64,000 nt of DNA from Hypericum androsaemum. Its lineage: Eukaryota; Streptophyta; Magnoliopsida; Malpighiales; Hypericaceae. The notes under the pieces are model-generated. The model was given only the letters and a program-made list of their open reading frames with translations. It searched no databases and had not been told where the DNA came from. The stretch covers positions 8,275,344 to 8,339,343 of the forward strand of contig OZ023190.1 in NCBI GenBank assembly GCA_963995505.1. The letters are read 5' to 3'. The position numbers were made by a program, and so were the translations under genes. Of this stretch, positions 20,601 through 32,800 are shown piece after piece. Every line of letters starts with the position of its first letter. The first letter of the stretch is position 1.

Positions 20601-23600
20601 TTTCTTTCCATATCATGCATTTTCTAACCTTTTCTTGCCTTTTCTTGCCTTTTCCTTGCCTTTTCTTGCCATATCTTGCCTTTTCCTTGCCTTTTCCTTG
20701 CCCTTTTCTTGCCTTTTTCTTGCCTTATCTTGCCTTTTCTTATCTTTTCCTTTCCTTTTCCTTGTCTTTTCCTGCCTTATCTTTCTTTTTCTATCCCTTT
20801 CTTGCCTTATCTTACTTTTTCTATCTTTTTCTTTCCTTTTCTTTTCTTTTCTTGCCTTATCTTGCCTTTTCTTGCCTTTCCTTGCCTTTTCTTGCCTTTT
20901 CTTACCTTATCTTGCCTTATCTTAACTTTTCTGGCCTTTTCCTTACCCTTTTCTTCCCTTAGCTTGCCTTTTCTTGCTTTATCATTCCTTTTCTTGCCTT
21001 TTCATGCCTTATATTACTATTTCTTGCCTTTTCTTGCCTTTTCTTACCTTATCTTGCCTTATCTTGCATTTTCTTCCCTTATCTTATCTTTTCTTGTCTT
21101 ATCTTGCCTTTTCTTGACATATCTTGCCTTTTCTTGCCTTTTCTTTCCTTTTCTTGCCTTTTCCTTACATTTTCTTATCTTTTCTTGCCTTTTCTTTCTT
21201 TTTCTTGCCTTTTTTGCCTTATCTTACCTTTTCTTTCCTTTTCTTACTTTTTTTGCCTTTCCTTTCCTTTTCTTTCCTTTGCTTCCCTAATCTTGCCTTT
21301 TCTATCTTTTTCTTGCCTTATCTTCCCATCTCTTACCTTAAAAGCCGTATCTTAACTTCCTTTGTCGTTTCCTTCCTTATCTTGTCTTTTCTTGCCATAT
21401 CATGAATTTTCTATCATTTTCTTTCCTTTTCCTGCCTTTTCCTTGCCTTTTCTTGCCATATCTTGCCTTTTCTTGCCTTTTCCTTACCTTTTTCTTGCCT
21501 TTTCCATGCCTTTTTCTTGCCTTTTCTTGCCTTTTCTTTCCTTTTCTTGCCATATCTTGACTTTTCTTGCCTTTTCTTTCCTTTTCTTTACTTTTCTTTC
21601 ATTTTCTTCACTTTTCCTTCCTTTTCTTTCCTTTCTTTCCTTTTCTTGCCTTATTTTGCCTTTTCTTTCCTTTTCTTGCCTTATCTTGACTTTTCTTGCC
21701 TTATCTTCCTTATCTTGCATTTTCTTGCCATATATATCATTTTCTTGCCTTTTCTTTCCTTTTCTTGCATTTCCTTACCTTTTCTTGCCTTTTCTTGCCC
21801 ATTCTAGCCTTATCTTGCCTTTTCTTTCCTTTTCTTGTCTTTTCTTACCTTATCATTCCTTATCTTGCCTCTTCTTTCCTTTTCTTGCGTTATATTGCCT
21901 TTTCTTGCCTTATTTTGACTTTTCTTGCATTTTCTTTCCTTATCTTGCCTTTTCTTTCCTTTTCTTGCCTTTTCCTTGCCTTTTCTTATATTTTCTTTCT
22001 TTTTCTTGCCTTTTCTTCCCTTATCGTGCCTTTTCATGCCTTTTCTATTCTTTTCTTGCCTTTTTCTTACCTTTTCTTGTCTCATCTTGCGTTATCTTGC
22101 CTTTTCTTAACTTTTCTTTCCTTATCTTGCCTCCTCTTGCCTTATCTTGCCTTTTCTTTCCTTTTCCTTGCCTTCTGTTGCCTTATCTTTCTTTTTCTTT
22201 CCTTTTGTTGCCTTATCTTTCCTTATCTTTCCTTTTCTTGCCTTATCTTTCCTTTTCTTTATTTTTCTTTCCTTTTCTTTCCTTTTATTTCCTTTTCTTG
22301 CCCCATCTTGCCTTTTCTTGCCTTTTCTTTACCTATTCTTGCCTTATCTTGACTTATCTTGCCTTATCTTGCTTTTTCTTGCTTCATCTTGCCTTTTCTT
22401 GCCTTATCTTGCTTTTCATGATTTTTCTTGCCTTTTCTTGCCATTTCTTGCCTTTTCTTTCCTTATCTTCCTTTTTCTTACCTTTTCTTGCCATATCTTG
22501 CCTTTTCTTACCTTATCTTTCCTTTTCTTGACTTTTCTTGCCTTATCTTGCCTTTTCTTACCTTTTCTTGCCTTTTCTTGACATATCTCGCCTTTTCTTG
22601 CCTTTTCTTGTCATATCTTTATTCTTCTTGCATTTTCCTTGCCTTTTCTTTCATTTTCTTGCCTTTTCTTGCCTTATCTTGCCTTATCTTCCCTTGTCTT
22701 CCCTATTCTTTCATTTTCTTTCCTTTTCATGCCTTATCTTGCCTTTTCTTTCTTTTTCTTGCCTTATCTTGCCTTTTCTTGCTTTATCTTGCCTTATCTT
22801 ACCTTTTCTTGACTTCTTTTGCCTTTTCTTTCCTTATCTTGCCTTTTCTTCTCACATCTTGCATTTTCTATCCTTTTTTTGCCTTTTCCTGCCTTTTGTT
22901 GCCTTTTCTTACCTTATCTTTCCTTTTCTTGTCATATCTTGCCTTTTCTTGCCTTGTCCTTACCTTATCTTGCCTATTTTTTCCTTTTCTTGCCTATTCT
23001 TGCCTTATCTTTCCTTATCTTGCCTTTTCTTTCCTTTTCTTGCCTTTTCCTTGCCTTTTCTTATATTTTCTTTCTTTTTCTTGCCTTTTCTTCCCTTATC
23101 GTGCCTTTTCATGCCTTTTCTATTCTTTTCTTGCCTTTTTCTTACCTTTTCTTGTCTCATCTTGTGTTATCTTGCCTTTTCTTAACTTTTCTTTCCTTAT
23201 CTTGCCTCCTCTTGCCTTATCTTGCCTTTTCTTTCCTTTTCCTTGCCTTCTGTTGCCTTATCTTTCTTTTTCTTTCCTTTTCTTGCCTTATCTTTCCTTA
23301 TCTTTCCTTTTCTTTATTTTTCTTTCCTTTTCTTTCCTTTTATTTCCTTTTATTGCCCCATCTTGCCCTTTCTTGCCTTTTCTTTACCTATTCTTGCCTT
23401 ATCTTGACTTATCTTGCCTTATCTTGCTTTTTCTTGCTTCATCTTGCCTTTTCTTGCCTTATCTTGCTTTTCATGATTTTTCTTGCCTTTTCTTGCCATT
23501 TCTTGCCTTTTCTTTCCTTATCTTGCCTTTTCTTACCTTTTCTTGCCATATCTTGCCTTTTCTTACCTTATCTTTCCTTTTCTTGACTTTTCTTGCCTTA

Positions 23601-23785
23601 TCTTGCCTTTTCTTACCTTTTCTTGCCTTTTCTTGACATATCTCGCCTTTTCTTGCCTTTTCTTGTCATATCTTTATTCTTCTTGCATTTTCCTTGCCTT
23701 TTCTTTCATTTTCTTGCCTTATCTTGCCTTATCTTCCCTTGTCTTCCCTATTCTTTCATTTTCTTTCCTTTTCATGCCTTTTCTT
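17630..23785 (+). repeat. Copy 1 of a ~6.1-kb tandem duplication inside the satellite
   Basis: Irregular landmarks recur 6.08-6.16 kb later in the same order, for example TATTTTTTTCATTCC at 17651 and 23805. The TTAAAA markers near 18325, 18781, 19305, 20100, 20550 and 21337 recur near 24470, 24921, 25466, 26263, 26702 and 27490. CTTGTCTTCCCTATTC near 23735 recurs near 29812. Edges are approximate because the sequence is low-complexity. Confidence 0.8.
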
Positions 23786-26700
23786 GCCATATCTTGCCTT
23801 TTCTTATTTTTTTCATTCCTTTTCTTGCCTTTTCTTATCTTATCATGCCTTTTCATGCCTTTTCTTGCCTTCTCTTTCCTTTTCCTCACCTTTTCTTGTC
23901 GTATCATGCATTATCTTGCGTTATCTTGCATTTTCTTAACTTTTCTTTCCTTATCTTGCCTCCTCTTGCCTTATCTTGCCTTTTCCTTTCCTTTTCCTTG
24001 CCTTTTCCTGCCTTATCTTGCTTTTTCTATCCCTTTCTTGCCTTATCTTACTTTTTCTATCTTTTTCTTTCCTTTCTTTGCTTTTCTTGCCTTATCTTGC
24101 CTTTTCTTGCCTTTCCTTGCCTTTTATTGCCGTTTATTACCTTATCTTGCCTTATCTTGCCTTTTCTGGCCTTTTCCTTACCCTTTTCTTGCCTTAGCTT
24201 GCCTTTTCTTGCCTTATCTTTCCTTTTCTTGCATTTTCATGCCTTATCTTACTATTTCTTGCCTTTTCTTACCCTATATTGCCTTATCTTGCATTTTCTT
24301 CCCATATCTTGTCTTTTCTTTTCTTATCTTGCCTTTTCTTGACATATCTCGCCTTTTCTTGCCTTTTCTTGCCTTTTCTTGCCTTTCCTTTCCTTTTCTT
24401 TCCTTTTCTTCCCTTATCTTGCCTTTTCTTTCTTTTTCTTGCCTTATCTTCCCTTCTCTTACCTTAAAATCCGTATCTTGACTTCTCTTGCCGTTTCCTT
24501 CCTTATCTTGTCTTTTCTTTCCATATCATGCATTTTCTAACCTTTTCTTGCCTTTTCTTGCCTTTTCCTTGCCTTTTCTTGCCATATCTTGCCTTTTCTT
24601 GCCTTTTCCTTGCCTTTTTCTTGCCTTTTCCTTGCCCTTTTCTTGCCTTTTTCTTGCCTTATCTTGCCTTTTCTTGTCTTTTCTTATCTTTTCTTATCTT
24701 TTCTTATCTTTTCTTATGTTGCCTTATCATGTCTTTTCTTGCCTTTTCTTGCCTTTTCTTATCTTTTCTTGCCTTTTCTTATCTTTTCTTACCTTTTCTT
24801 GCCTTTTCTTGCCTTTTCTTTCCTTGTCTTACCTTTTCTTGCCTTTCCTTTCCTTTTCTTTCCTTTTCTTCCCTTATCTTGCCTTTTCTTTCTTTTTCTT
24901 GCCTTATCTTCCCTTCTCTTACCTTAAAAGCCGTATCTTGACTTCTCTTGCCGTTTCCTTCCTTATCTTGTCTTTTCTTTCCATATCATGCATTTTCTAA
25001 CCTTTTCTTGCCTTTTCTTGCCTTTTCCTTGCCTTTTCTTGCCATATCTTGCCTTTTCTTGCCTTTTCCTTGCCTTTTTCTTGCCTTTTCCTTGCCCTTT
25101 TCTTGCCTTTTTCTTGCCATATCTTGCCTTCTCTTGCCTTTTTCTTGCCTTTTCCTTGCCCTTTTCTTGCCTTTTTCTTGCCTTATCTTGCCTTATCTTG
25201 TCTTTTCTTATCTTTTCTTATCTTTTCTTATCTTTTCTTATCTTTTCTTATCTTGCCTTATCTTGTCTTTTCTTGCCTTTTCTTGCCTTTTCTTATCTTT
25301 TCTTGCCTTTTCTTATCTTTTCTTACCTTTTCTTGCCTTTTCTTGCCTTTTCTTGCCTTTTCTTTCCTTGTCTTACCTTTTCTTGCCTTTCCTTTCCTTT
25401 TCTTTCCTTTTATTCCCTTATCTTGCCTTTTCTTTCTTTTTCTTGCCTTATCTTCCCTTCTCTTACCTTAAAAGCCGTATCTTGACTTCTCTTGCCGTTT
25501 CCTTCCTTATCTTGTCTTTTCTTTCCATATCATGCATTTTCTAACCTTTTCTTGCCTTTTCTTGCCTTTTCCTTGCCTTTTCTTGCCATATCTTGCCTTT
25601 TCTTGCCTTTTCCTTGCCTTTTCCTTGCCCTTTTCTTGCCTTTTTCTTGCCTTATCTTGCCTTTTCTTGTCTTTTCCATTCCTTTTCCTTGTCTTTTCCT
25701 GCCTTATCTTTCTTTTTCTATCCCTTTCTTGCCTTATCTTACTTTTTCTATCTTTTTCTTTCCTTTTCTTTTCTTTTCTTGCCTTATCTTGCCTTTTCTT
25801 GCCTTTCCTTGCCTTTTATTGCCTTTTCTTACCTTATCTTGCCTGATCTTACCTTTTCTGGCCTTTTCCTTACCCTTTTCTTCCCTTAGCTTGCCTTTTC
25901 TTGCCTTATCATTCCTTTTCTTGCCTTTTCATGCCTTATCTTACTATTTCTTGCCTTTTCTTGCATTTTCTTACCTTATCTTGCCTTATCTTGCATTTTC
26001 TTCCCTTACCTTGTCTTTTCTTGTCTTATCTTGCCTTTTCATGACATATCTCGCCTTTTCTTGCCTTTTCTTTCCTTTTCTTGCCTTTTCCTTACATTTT
26101 CTTATCTTTTCTTGCCTTTTCTTTCTTTTTCTTGCCTTTTTTGCCTTATCTTACCTTTTCTTTCCTTTTCTTACCTTTTTTTGCCTTTCCTTTCCTTTTC
26201 TTTCCTTTGCTTCCCTAATCTTGCCTTTTCTATCTTTTTCTTGCCTTATCTTCCCATCTCTTACCTTAAAAGCCGTATCTTGACTTCCTTTGTCGTTTCC
26301 TTCCTTATCTTGTCTTTTCTTGCCATATCATGCATTTTCTATCATTTTCTTGCCTTTTCCTGCTTTTTCCTTGCCTTTTCTTGCCATATCTTGCCTTTTC
26401 CTTGCCTTTTTCTTGCCCTTTTCTTGCCTTTTTCTTGCCTTATCTTGCCTTTTCTTGTCTTTTCTTATCTTTTCTTATCTTTTCTTATCTTTTCTTATCT
26501 TGCCTTATCTTGTCTTTTCTTGCCTTTTCTTGCCTTTTCTTATCTTTTCTTGCCTTTTCTTATCTTTTCTTGCCTTTTCTTGCCTTTTCTTGCCTTTTCT
26601 TTCCTTGTCTTACCTTTTCTTGCCTTTCCTTTCCTTTTCTTTCCTTTTCTTCCCTTATCTTGCCTTTTCTTTCTTTTTCTTGCCTTATCTTCCCTTCTCT

Positions 26701-29700
26701 TACCTTAAAAGCCGTATCTTGACTTCTCTTGCCGTTTCCTTCCTTACCTTGTCTTTTCTTTCCATATCATGCATTTTCTAACCTTTTCTTGCCTTTTCTT
26801 GCCTTTTCCTTGCCTTTTCTTGCCATATCTTGCCTTTTCCTTGCCTTTTCCTTGCCCTCTTCTTGCCTTTTTCTTGCCTTATCTTGCCTTTTCTTATCTT
26901 TTCCTTTCCTTTTCCTTGTCTTTTCCTGCCTTATCTTTCTTTTTCTATCCCTTTCTTGCCTTATCTTACTTTTTCTATCTTTTTCTTTCCTTTTCTTTTC
27001 TTTTCTTGCCTTATCTTGCCTTTTCTTGCCTTTCCTTGCCTTTTCTTGCCTTTTCTTACCTTATCTTGCCTTATCTTACCTTTTCTGGCCTTTTCCTTAC
27101 CCTTTTCTTCCCTTAGCTTGCCTTTTCTTGCTTTATCATTCCTTTTCTTGCCTTTTCATGCCTTATATTACTATTTCTTGCCTTTTCTTGCCTTTTCTTA
27201 CCTTATCTTGCCTTATCTTGCATTTTCTTCCCTTATCTTATCTTTTCTTGTCTTATCTTGCCTTTTCTTGACATATCTTGCCTTTTCTTGCCTTTTCTTT
27301 CCTTTTCTTGCCTTTTCCTTACATTTTCTTATCTTTTCTTGCCTTTTCTTTCTTTTTCTTGCCTTTTTTGCCTTATCTTACCTTTTCTTTCCTTTTCTTA
27401 CTTTTTTTGCCTTTCCTTTCCTTTTCTTTCCTTTGCTTCCCTAATCTTGCCTTTTCTATCTTTTTCTTGCCTTATCTTCCCATCTCTTACCTTAAAAGCC
27501 GTATCTTAACTTCCTTTGTCGTTTCCTTCCTTATCTTGTCTTTTCTTGCCATATCATGAATTTTCTATCATTTTCTTGCCTTTTCCTGCCTTTTCCTTGC
27601 CTTTTCTTGCCATATCTTGCCTTTTCTTGCCTTTTCCTTACCTTTTTCTTGCCTTTTCCATGCCTTTTTCTTGCCTTTTCTTGCCTTTTCTTTCCTTTTC
27701 TTGCCATATCTTGACTTTTCTTGCCTTTTCTTTCCTTTTCTTTACTTTTCTTTCATTTTCTTCACTTTTCCTTCCTTTTCTTTCCTTTCTTTCCTTTTCT
27801 TGCCTTATTTTGCCTTTTCTTTCCTTTTCTTGCCTTATCTTGACTTTTCTTGCCTTATCTTCCTTATCTTGCATTTTCTTGCCATATATATCATTTTCTT
27901 GCCTTTTCTTTCCTTTTCTTGCATTTCCTTACCTTTTCTTGCCTTTTCTTCTCCATTCTAGCCTTATCTTGCCTTTTCTTTCCTTTTCTTGTCTTTTCTT
28001 ACCTTATCATTCCTTATCTTGCCTCTTCTTTCCTTTTCTTGCGTTATATTTCCTTTTCTTGCCTTTTCCTTGCCTTTTCTTATATTTTCTTTCTTTTTCT
28101 TGCCTTTTCTTCCCTTATCGTGCCTTTTCATGCCTTTTCTATTCTTTTCTTGCCTTTTTCTTACCTTTTCTTGTCTCATCTTGCGTTATCTTGCCTTTTC
28201 TTAACTTTTCTTTCCTTATCTTGCCTCCTCTTGCCTTATCTTGCCTTTTCTTTCCTTTTCCTTGCCTTCTGTTGCCTTATCTTTCTTTTTCTTTCCTTTT
28301 GTTGCCTTATCTTTCCTTATCTTTCCTTTTCTTGCCTTATCTTTCCTTTTCTTTATTTTTCTTTCCTTTTCTTTCCTTTTATTTCCTTTTCTTGCCCCAT
28401 CTTGCCTTTTCTTGCCTTTTCTTTACCTATTCTTGCCTTATCTTGACTTATCTTGCCTTATCTTGCTTTTTCTTGCTTCATCTTGCCTTTTCTTGCCTTA
28501 TCTTGCTTTTCATGATTTTTCTTGCCTTTTCTTGCCATTTCTTGCCTTTTCTTTCCTTATCTTACCTTTTCTTACCTTTTCTTGCCATATCTTGCCTTTT
28601 CTTACCTTATCTTTCCTTTTCTTGACTTTTCTTGCCTTATCTTGCCTTTTCTTACCTTTTCTTGCCTTTTCTTGACATATCTCGCCTTTTCTTGCCTTTT
28701 CTTGTCATATCTTTATTCTTCTTGCATTTTCCTTGCCTTTTCTTTCATTTTCTTGCCTTTTCTTGCCTTATCTTCCCTTGTCTTCCCTATTCTTTCATTT
28801 TCTTTCCTTTTCATGCCTTATCTTGCCTTTTCTTTCTTTTTCTTGCCTTATCTTGCCTTTTCTTGCTTTATCTTGCCTTATCTTACCTTTTCTTGACTTC
28901 TTTTGCCTTTTCTTTCCTTATCTTGCCTTTTCTTCTCACATCTTGCATTTTCTATCCTTTTTTTGCCTTTTCCTGCCTTTTGTTGCCTTTTCTTACCTTA
29001 TCTTTCCTTTTCTTGTCATATCTTGCCTTTTCTTGCCTTGTCCTTACCTTATCTTGCCTATTTTTTCCTTTTCTTGCCTATTCTTGCCTTATCTTTCCTT
29101 ATCTTGCCTTTTCTTTCCTTTCCTTGCCTTTTCCTTGCCTTTTCTTATATTTTCTTTCTTTTTCTTGCCTTTTCTTCCCTTATCGTGCCTTTTCATGCCT
29201 TTTCTATTCTTTTCTTGCCTTTTTCTTACCTTTTCTTGTCTCATCTTGCGTTATCTTGCCTTTTCTTAACTTTTCTTTCCTTATCTTGCCTCCTCTTGCC
29301 TTATCTTGCCTTTTCTTTCCTTTTCCTTGCCTTCTGTTGCCTTATCTTTCTTTTTCTTTCCTTTTCTTGCCTTATCTTTCCTTATCTTTCCTTTTCTTTA
29401 TTTTTCTTTCCTTTTCTTTCCTTTTATTTCCTTTTCTTGCCCCATCTTGCCCTTTCTTGCCTTTTCTTTACCTATTCTTGCCTTATCTTGACTTATCTTG
29501 CCTTATCTTGCTTTTTCTTGCTTCATCTTGCCTTTTCTTGCCTTATCTTGCTTTTCATGATTTTTCTTGCCTTTTCTTGCCATTTCTTGCCTTTTCTTTC
29601 CTTATCTTGCCTTTTCTTACCTTTTCTTGCCATATCTTGCCTTTTCTTACCTTATCTTTCCTTTTCTTGACTTTTCTTGCCTTATCTTGCCTTTTCTTAC

Positions 29701-29850
29701 CTTTTCTTGCCTTTTCTTGACATATCTCGCCTTTTCTTGTCATATCTTTATTCTTCTTGCATTTTCCTTGCCTTTTCTTTCATTTTCTTGCCTTATCTTG
29801 CCTTATCTTCCCTTGTCTTCCCTATTCTTTCATTTTCTTTCCTTTTCATG
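23786..29850 (+). repeat. Copy 2 of the ~6.1-kb tandem duplication
   Basis: The pair to 17630-23785. Small offsets (6145, 6164, 6154, 6094, 6084 bp) show that single decamers or short groups were gained or lost since duplication. Near-identical long stretches suggest a recent event or active homogenisation. An assembly artefact cannot be excluded. Confidence 0.8.
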
Positions 29851-32800
29851 CCTTATCTTGCCTTTTCTTTCTTTTTCTTGCCTTATCTTGCCTTTTCTTG
29901 CTTTATCTTGCCTTATCTTACCTTTTCTTGACTTCTTTTGCCTTTTCTTTCCTTATCTTGCCTTTTCTTCCCACATCTTGCATTCTCTATCCTTTTTTTG
30001 CCTTTTCCTGCCTTTTGTTGAATTTTCTTACCTTATCTTTCCTTTTCTTGTCATATCTTGCCTTTTCTTGCCTTGTCCTTACCTTATCTTGCCTATTTTT
30101 TCCTTTTCTTGCCTATTCTTGCCTTATCTTTCCTTTTCTTGCCTTTTCTTGCCTTTTCTTTCCTTTTCTTTCCTTTTCTTTCCTTCTCTTTCCCTTTCTT
30201 GCCTTTTCTTGCCTTTCCTTTCCTTTTCTTGCCTTATCTTTCCTTATCTTTCCTTTTCTTGCCTTATCTTGCCTTTTCTTTCTTTTTCTTTTCTTTTCTT
30301 TTCTTACCTTTTCTTGCCTTATCTTGCCTTTTCTTTCTTTTTCTTTCCTTTTCTTTCCTTTTCTTTCCCTTTCTTGCCTTTTCTTGACTTATCTTGCCTT
30401 TTCTTTCCTTTTCTTTCCTTTGTTTCCTTTTCTAGCCTTATCTTGCCTTTTCTTTACTTATCTTGCCTTATCATGCCTTGACTTGCCTTATCTTGACTTT
30501 TCTTGCCTTATCTTCTTTATATTTAATTTTCTTGCCATATCTTGCCTTTGCTTGCCTGTTCCTTACCGTTTCTTGCCTTTTCTTGCATTATCTTATCTTT
30601 TCTTTTCTTTTCTTGCATTATCTTGGCCATTCTAGCCTTATCTTTCCTTATCTTGCATTTTCTTTCCTTCTCATGTCTTTTCTTACCTTATCTTTCCTTA
30701 TCTTGCCTCTTCTTTCCTTTTCTTGCCTAATCTTGCCTTTTCTTGCCTTATTTTGACTTTTTTTGCCTTTTCTTTTCTTATCTTGCCTTTTCTTGTAATA
30801 TCTTACCTTTTCTTACATTTTCTTGCCTTTTCCTTGCCTTTTCTTGTATTTTTCTCCTTTTCTCGCCTTATCGTGCATTTTCATGCCTTTTCTATCCTTC
30901 TCTTATCTTTTCCTTACCTTTTCTTGTCTCATCTTACGTTATCTTGCCTTTTCTTAACTTTTATTTCCTTATCTTGCCTCCTCTTGCCTTATCTTGCCTT
31001 TCCTTTCCATTCCTTGCCTTTTTCTTGCCTTATCTTGCCTTTTCTTTCCATTTCTTGCCTTTTTCTTGCCTTATCTTGCCTTTTCTTTCCTTTTCTTGCA
31101 TTTTCTTGCCTTATCTTGCCTTTTCTTGCCTTTTCTTGCCTTTTCCTTCCTTTTCTTTCCTTTCTTTCCTTTTCTTGCCTTATCTTGACTTTTCTTGCCT
31201 TATCTTCCTTATCTTGCATTTTCTTGCCATATATTGCCTTTTCTTGCTTTTTCTTTCCTTTTCTTGCCTTTTGCTTAGCTTTTCGTGCCTTTTCTTATCT
31301 TATCTCATCTTGCTTGTTCTTGTCTTATCTTGCCCATTCAAGCCTTATCTCTCCTTATCTTGCCTTCTTTCCTTTTCTTGTCTTTTCTTACCTTATCTTT
31401 CCTTATCATGCCTCTTCTTTCCTTTTCTTGCCTTATTTTAACTTTTCTAGCCTTTTCTTTCCTTATCTTGCATTTTCTTGCCATATCTTGCCTTTTCTTG
31501 CCATATCTTGCATTTTCTTTCCTTTTCTTTCCTTTTCTTTGCCTTTTCTTATATTTTCTTTCCTTTTCTTGCCATTTCTTGCCTTATCGTGCCTTTTCAT
31601 GCCTTTTCTATCCTTCTCTTGCCTTTTCCTTACTTTTTCTTGTCTCATCCTGCGTTATCTTGCCTTTTCCTAACTTTTCTTTCTTTATCTTGCCTACTCT
31701 TGGTTTATCTTTCCTTTTCTTTTCTTTCCTTGTCATTTCTTGCCTTTTCTTTCCTTTTCATTACCTTTTCTTACCTTATTTTGCCTTATATTGCCTTTTC
31801 CTACTTTTTCTTGAATTTTCTTGCTTTTTCTTGCGTTATCTTGCCTTATCTTGCCTTTTCTTTCCTTTTCTTTTCTTATCTTGGCTCTTCTTGCCTTTTC
31901 TTACCTTTTCTTGCCTTTTCTTGCCTTATCTTGCCTTTTCTTGCCTTTTCTTGACATATCTCGCCTTTTCTTTCCTTTTCTTGCCTTTTCCATGCCTTTT
32001 CCTTGCCTTTTCTTGAATTTTCTTTCTTTTTCTTGCCTTATCGTGCTTTATCTTCCATTATCTTGCCTTATCTTGACTTCTTTTACTTTTTCTTCACTTA
32101 TCTTGCATTTTCTTGCCACATCTTGCATTTTCTATCATTTTCTTCCTTTTCATAGCCTTTTCTTGTCTTTTTTTGACTTATCTTGCCATATCTTGCCTTT
32201 TCTTGCCTTATCTTGCCTTTTCTTTTCTTTTCTTGACTTTTCTTTCCTTTTCTTGCCTTTTCTTTCCTTTTCTTGCCTTATCTTGCCTTATCTTTCCTTT
32301 TCTTGCCTTATCATGCTTTTTCTTGCCTTATCATGACTTTTCTTGCCATATCTTTTCTTATCTTGCATTTTGTTGCCATATCTTGCCTTTTCTTGCTTTT
32401 TCTTACCTTTTCTTGCTTTATCTTGCCTTTTCTTGCCTTTTCTTGCCTTTTCGTGCCTCTTCTTGCCTCTTCTTGAATTGTTTTTTACTTTTCTTTCCTA
32501 TTCTTGTCTTATTTTGACTTTTCTTGCCTTTTCTTTCCTTATCTTGCCTTTTCTTGCCATAACTTGCCTTTTCTTGCCTTTTCTTATTTTTTCATTCCTT
32601 TTCTTGCCTTTTCTTATCTTATCATGCCTTTTCATGCCTTTTCTTGCCTTCTCTTTCCTTTTCCTTACCTTTTCTTGTCGTATCTTGCGTTATCTTGCCT
32701 TTTCTTAACTTTTCTTTCCTTATCTTGCCTCCTCTTGCCTTATCTTGCCTTTTCCTTTCCTTTTCCTTGCCTTTTCCTGCCTTATCTTGCTTTTTCTATC

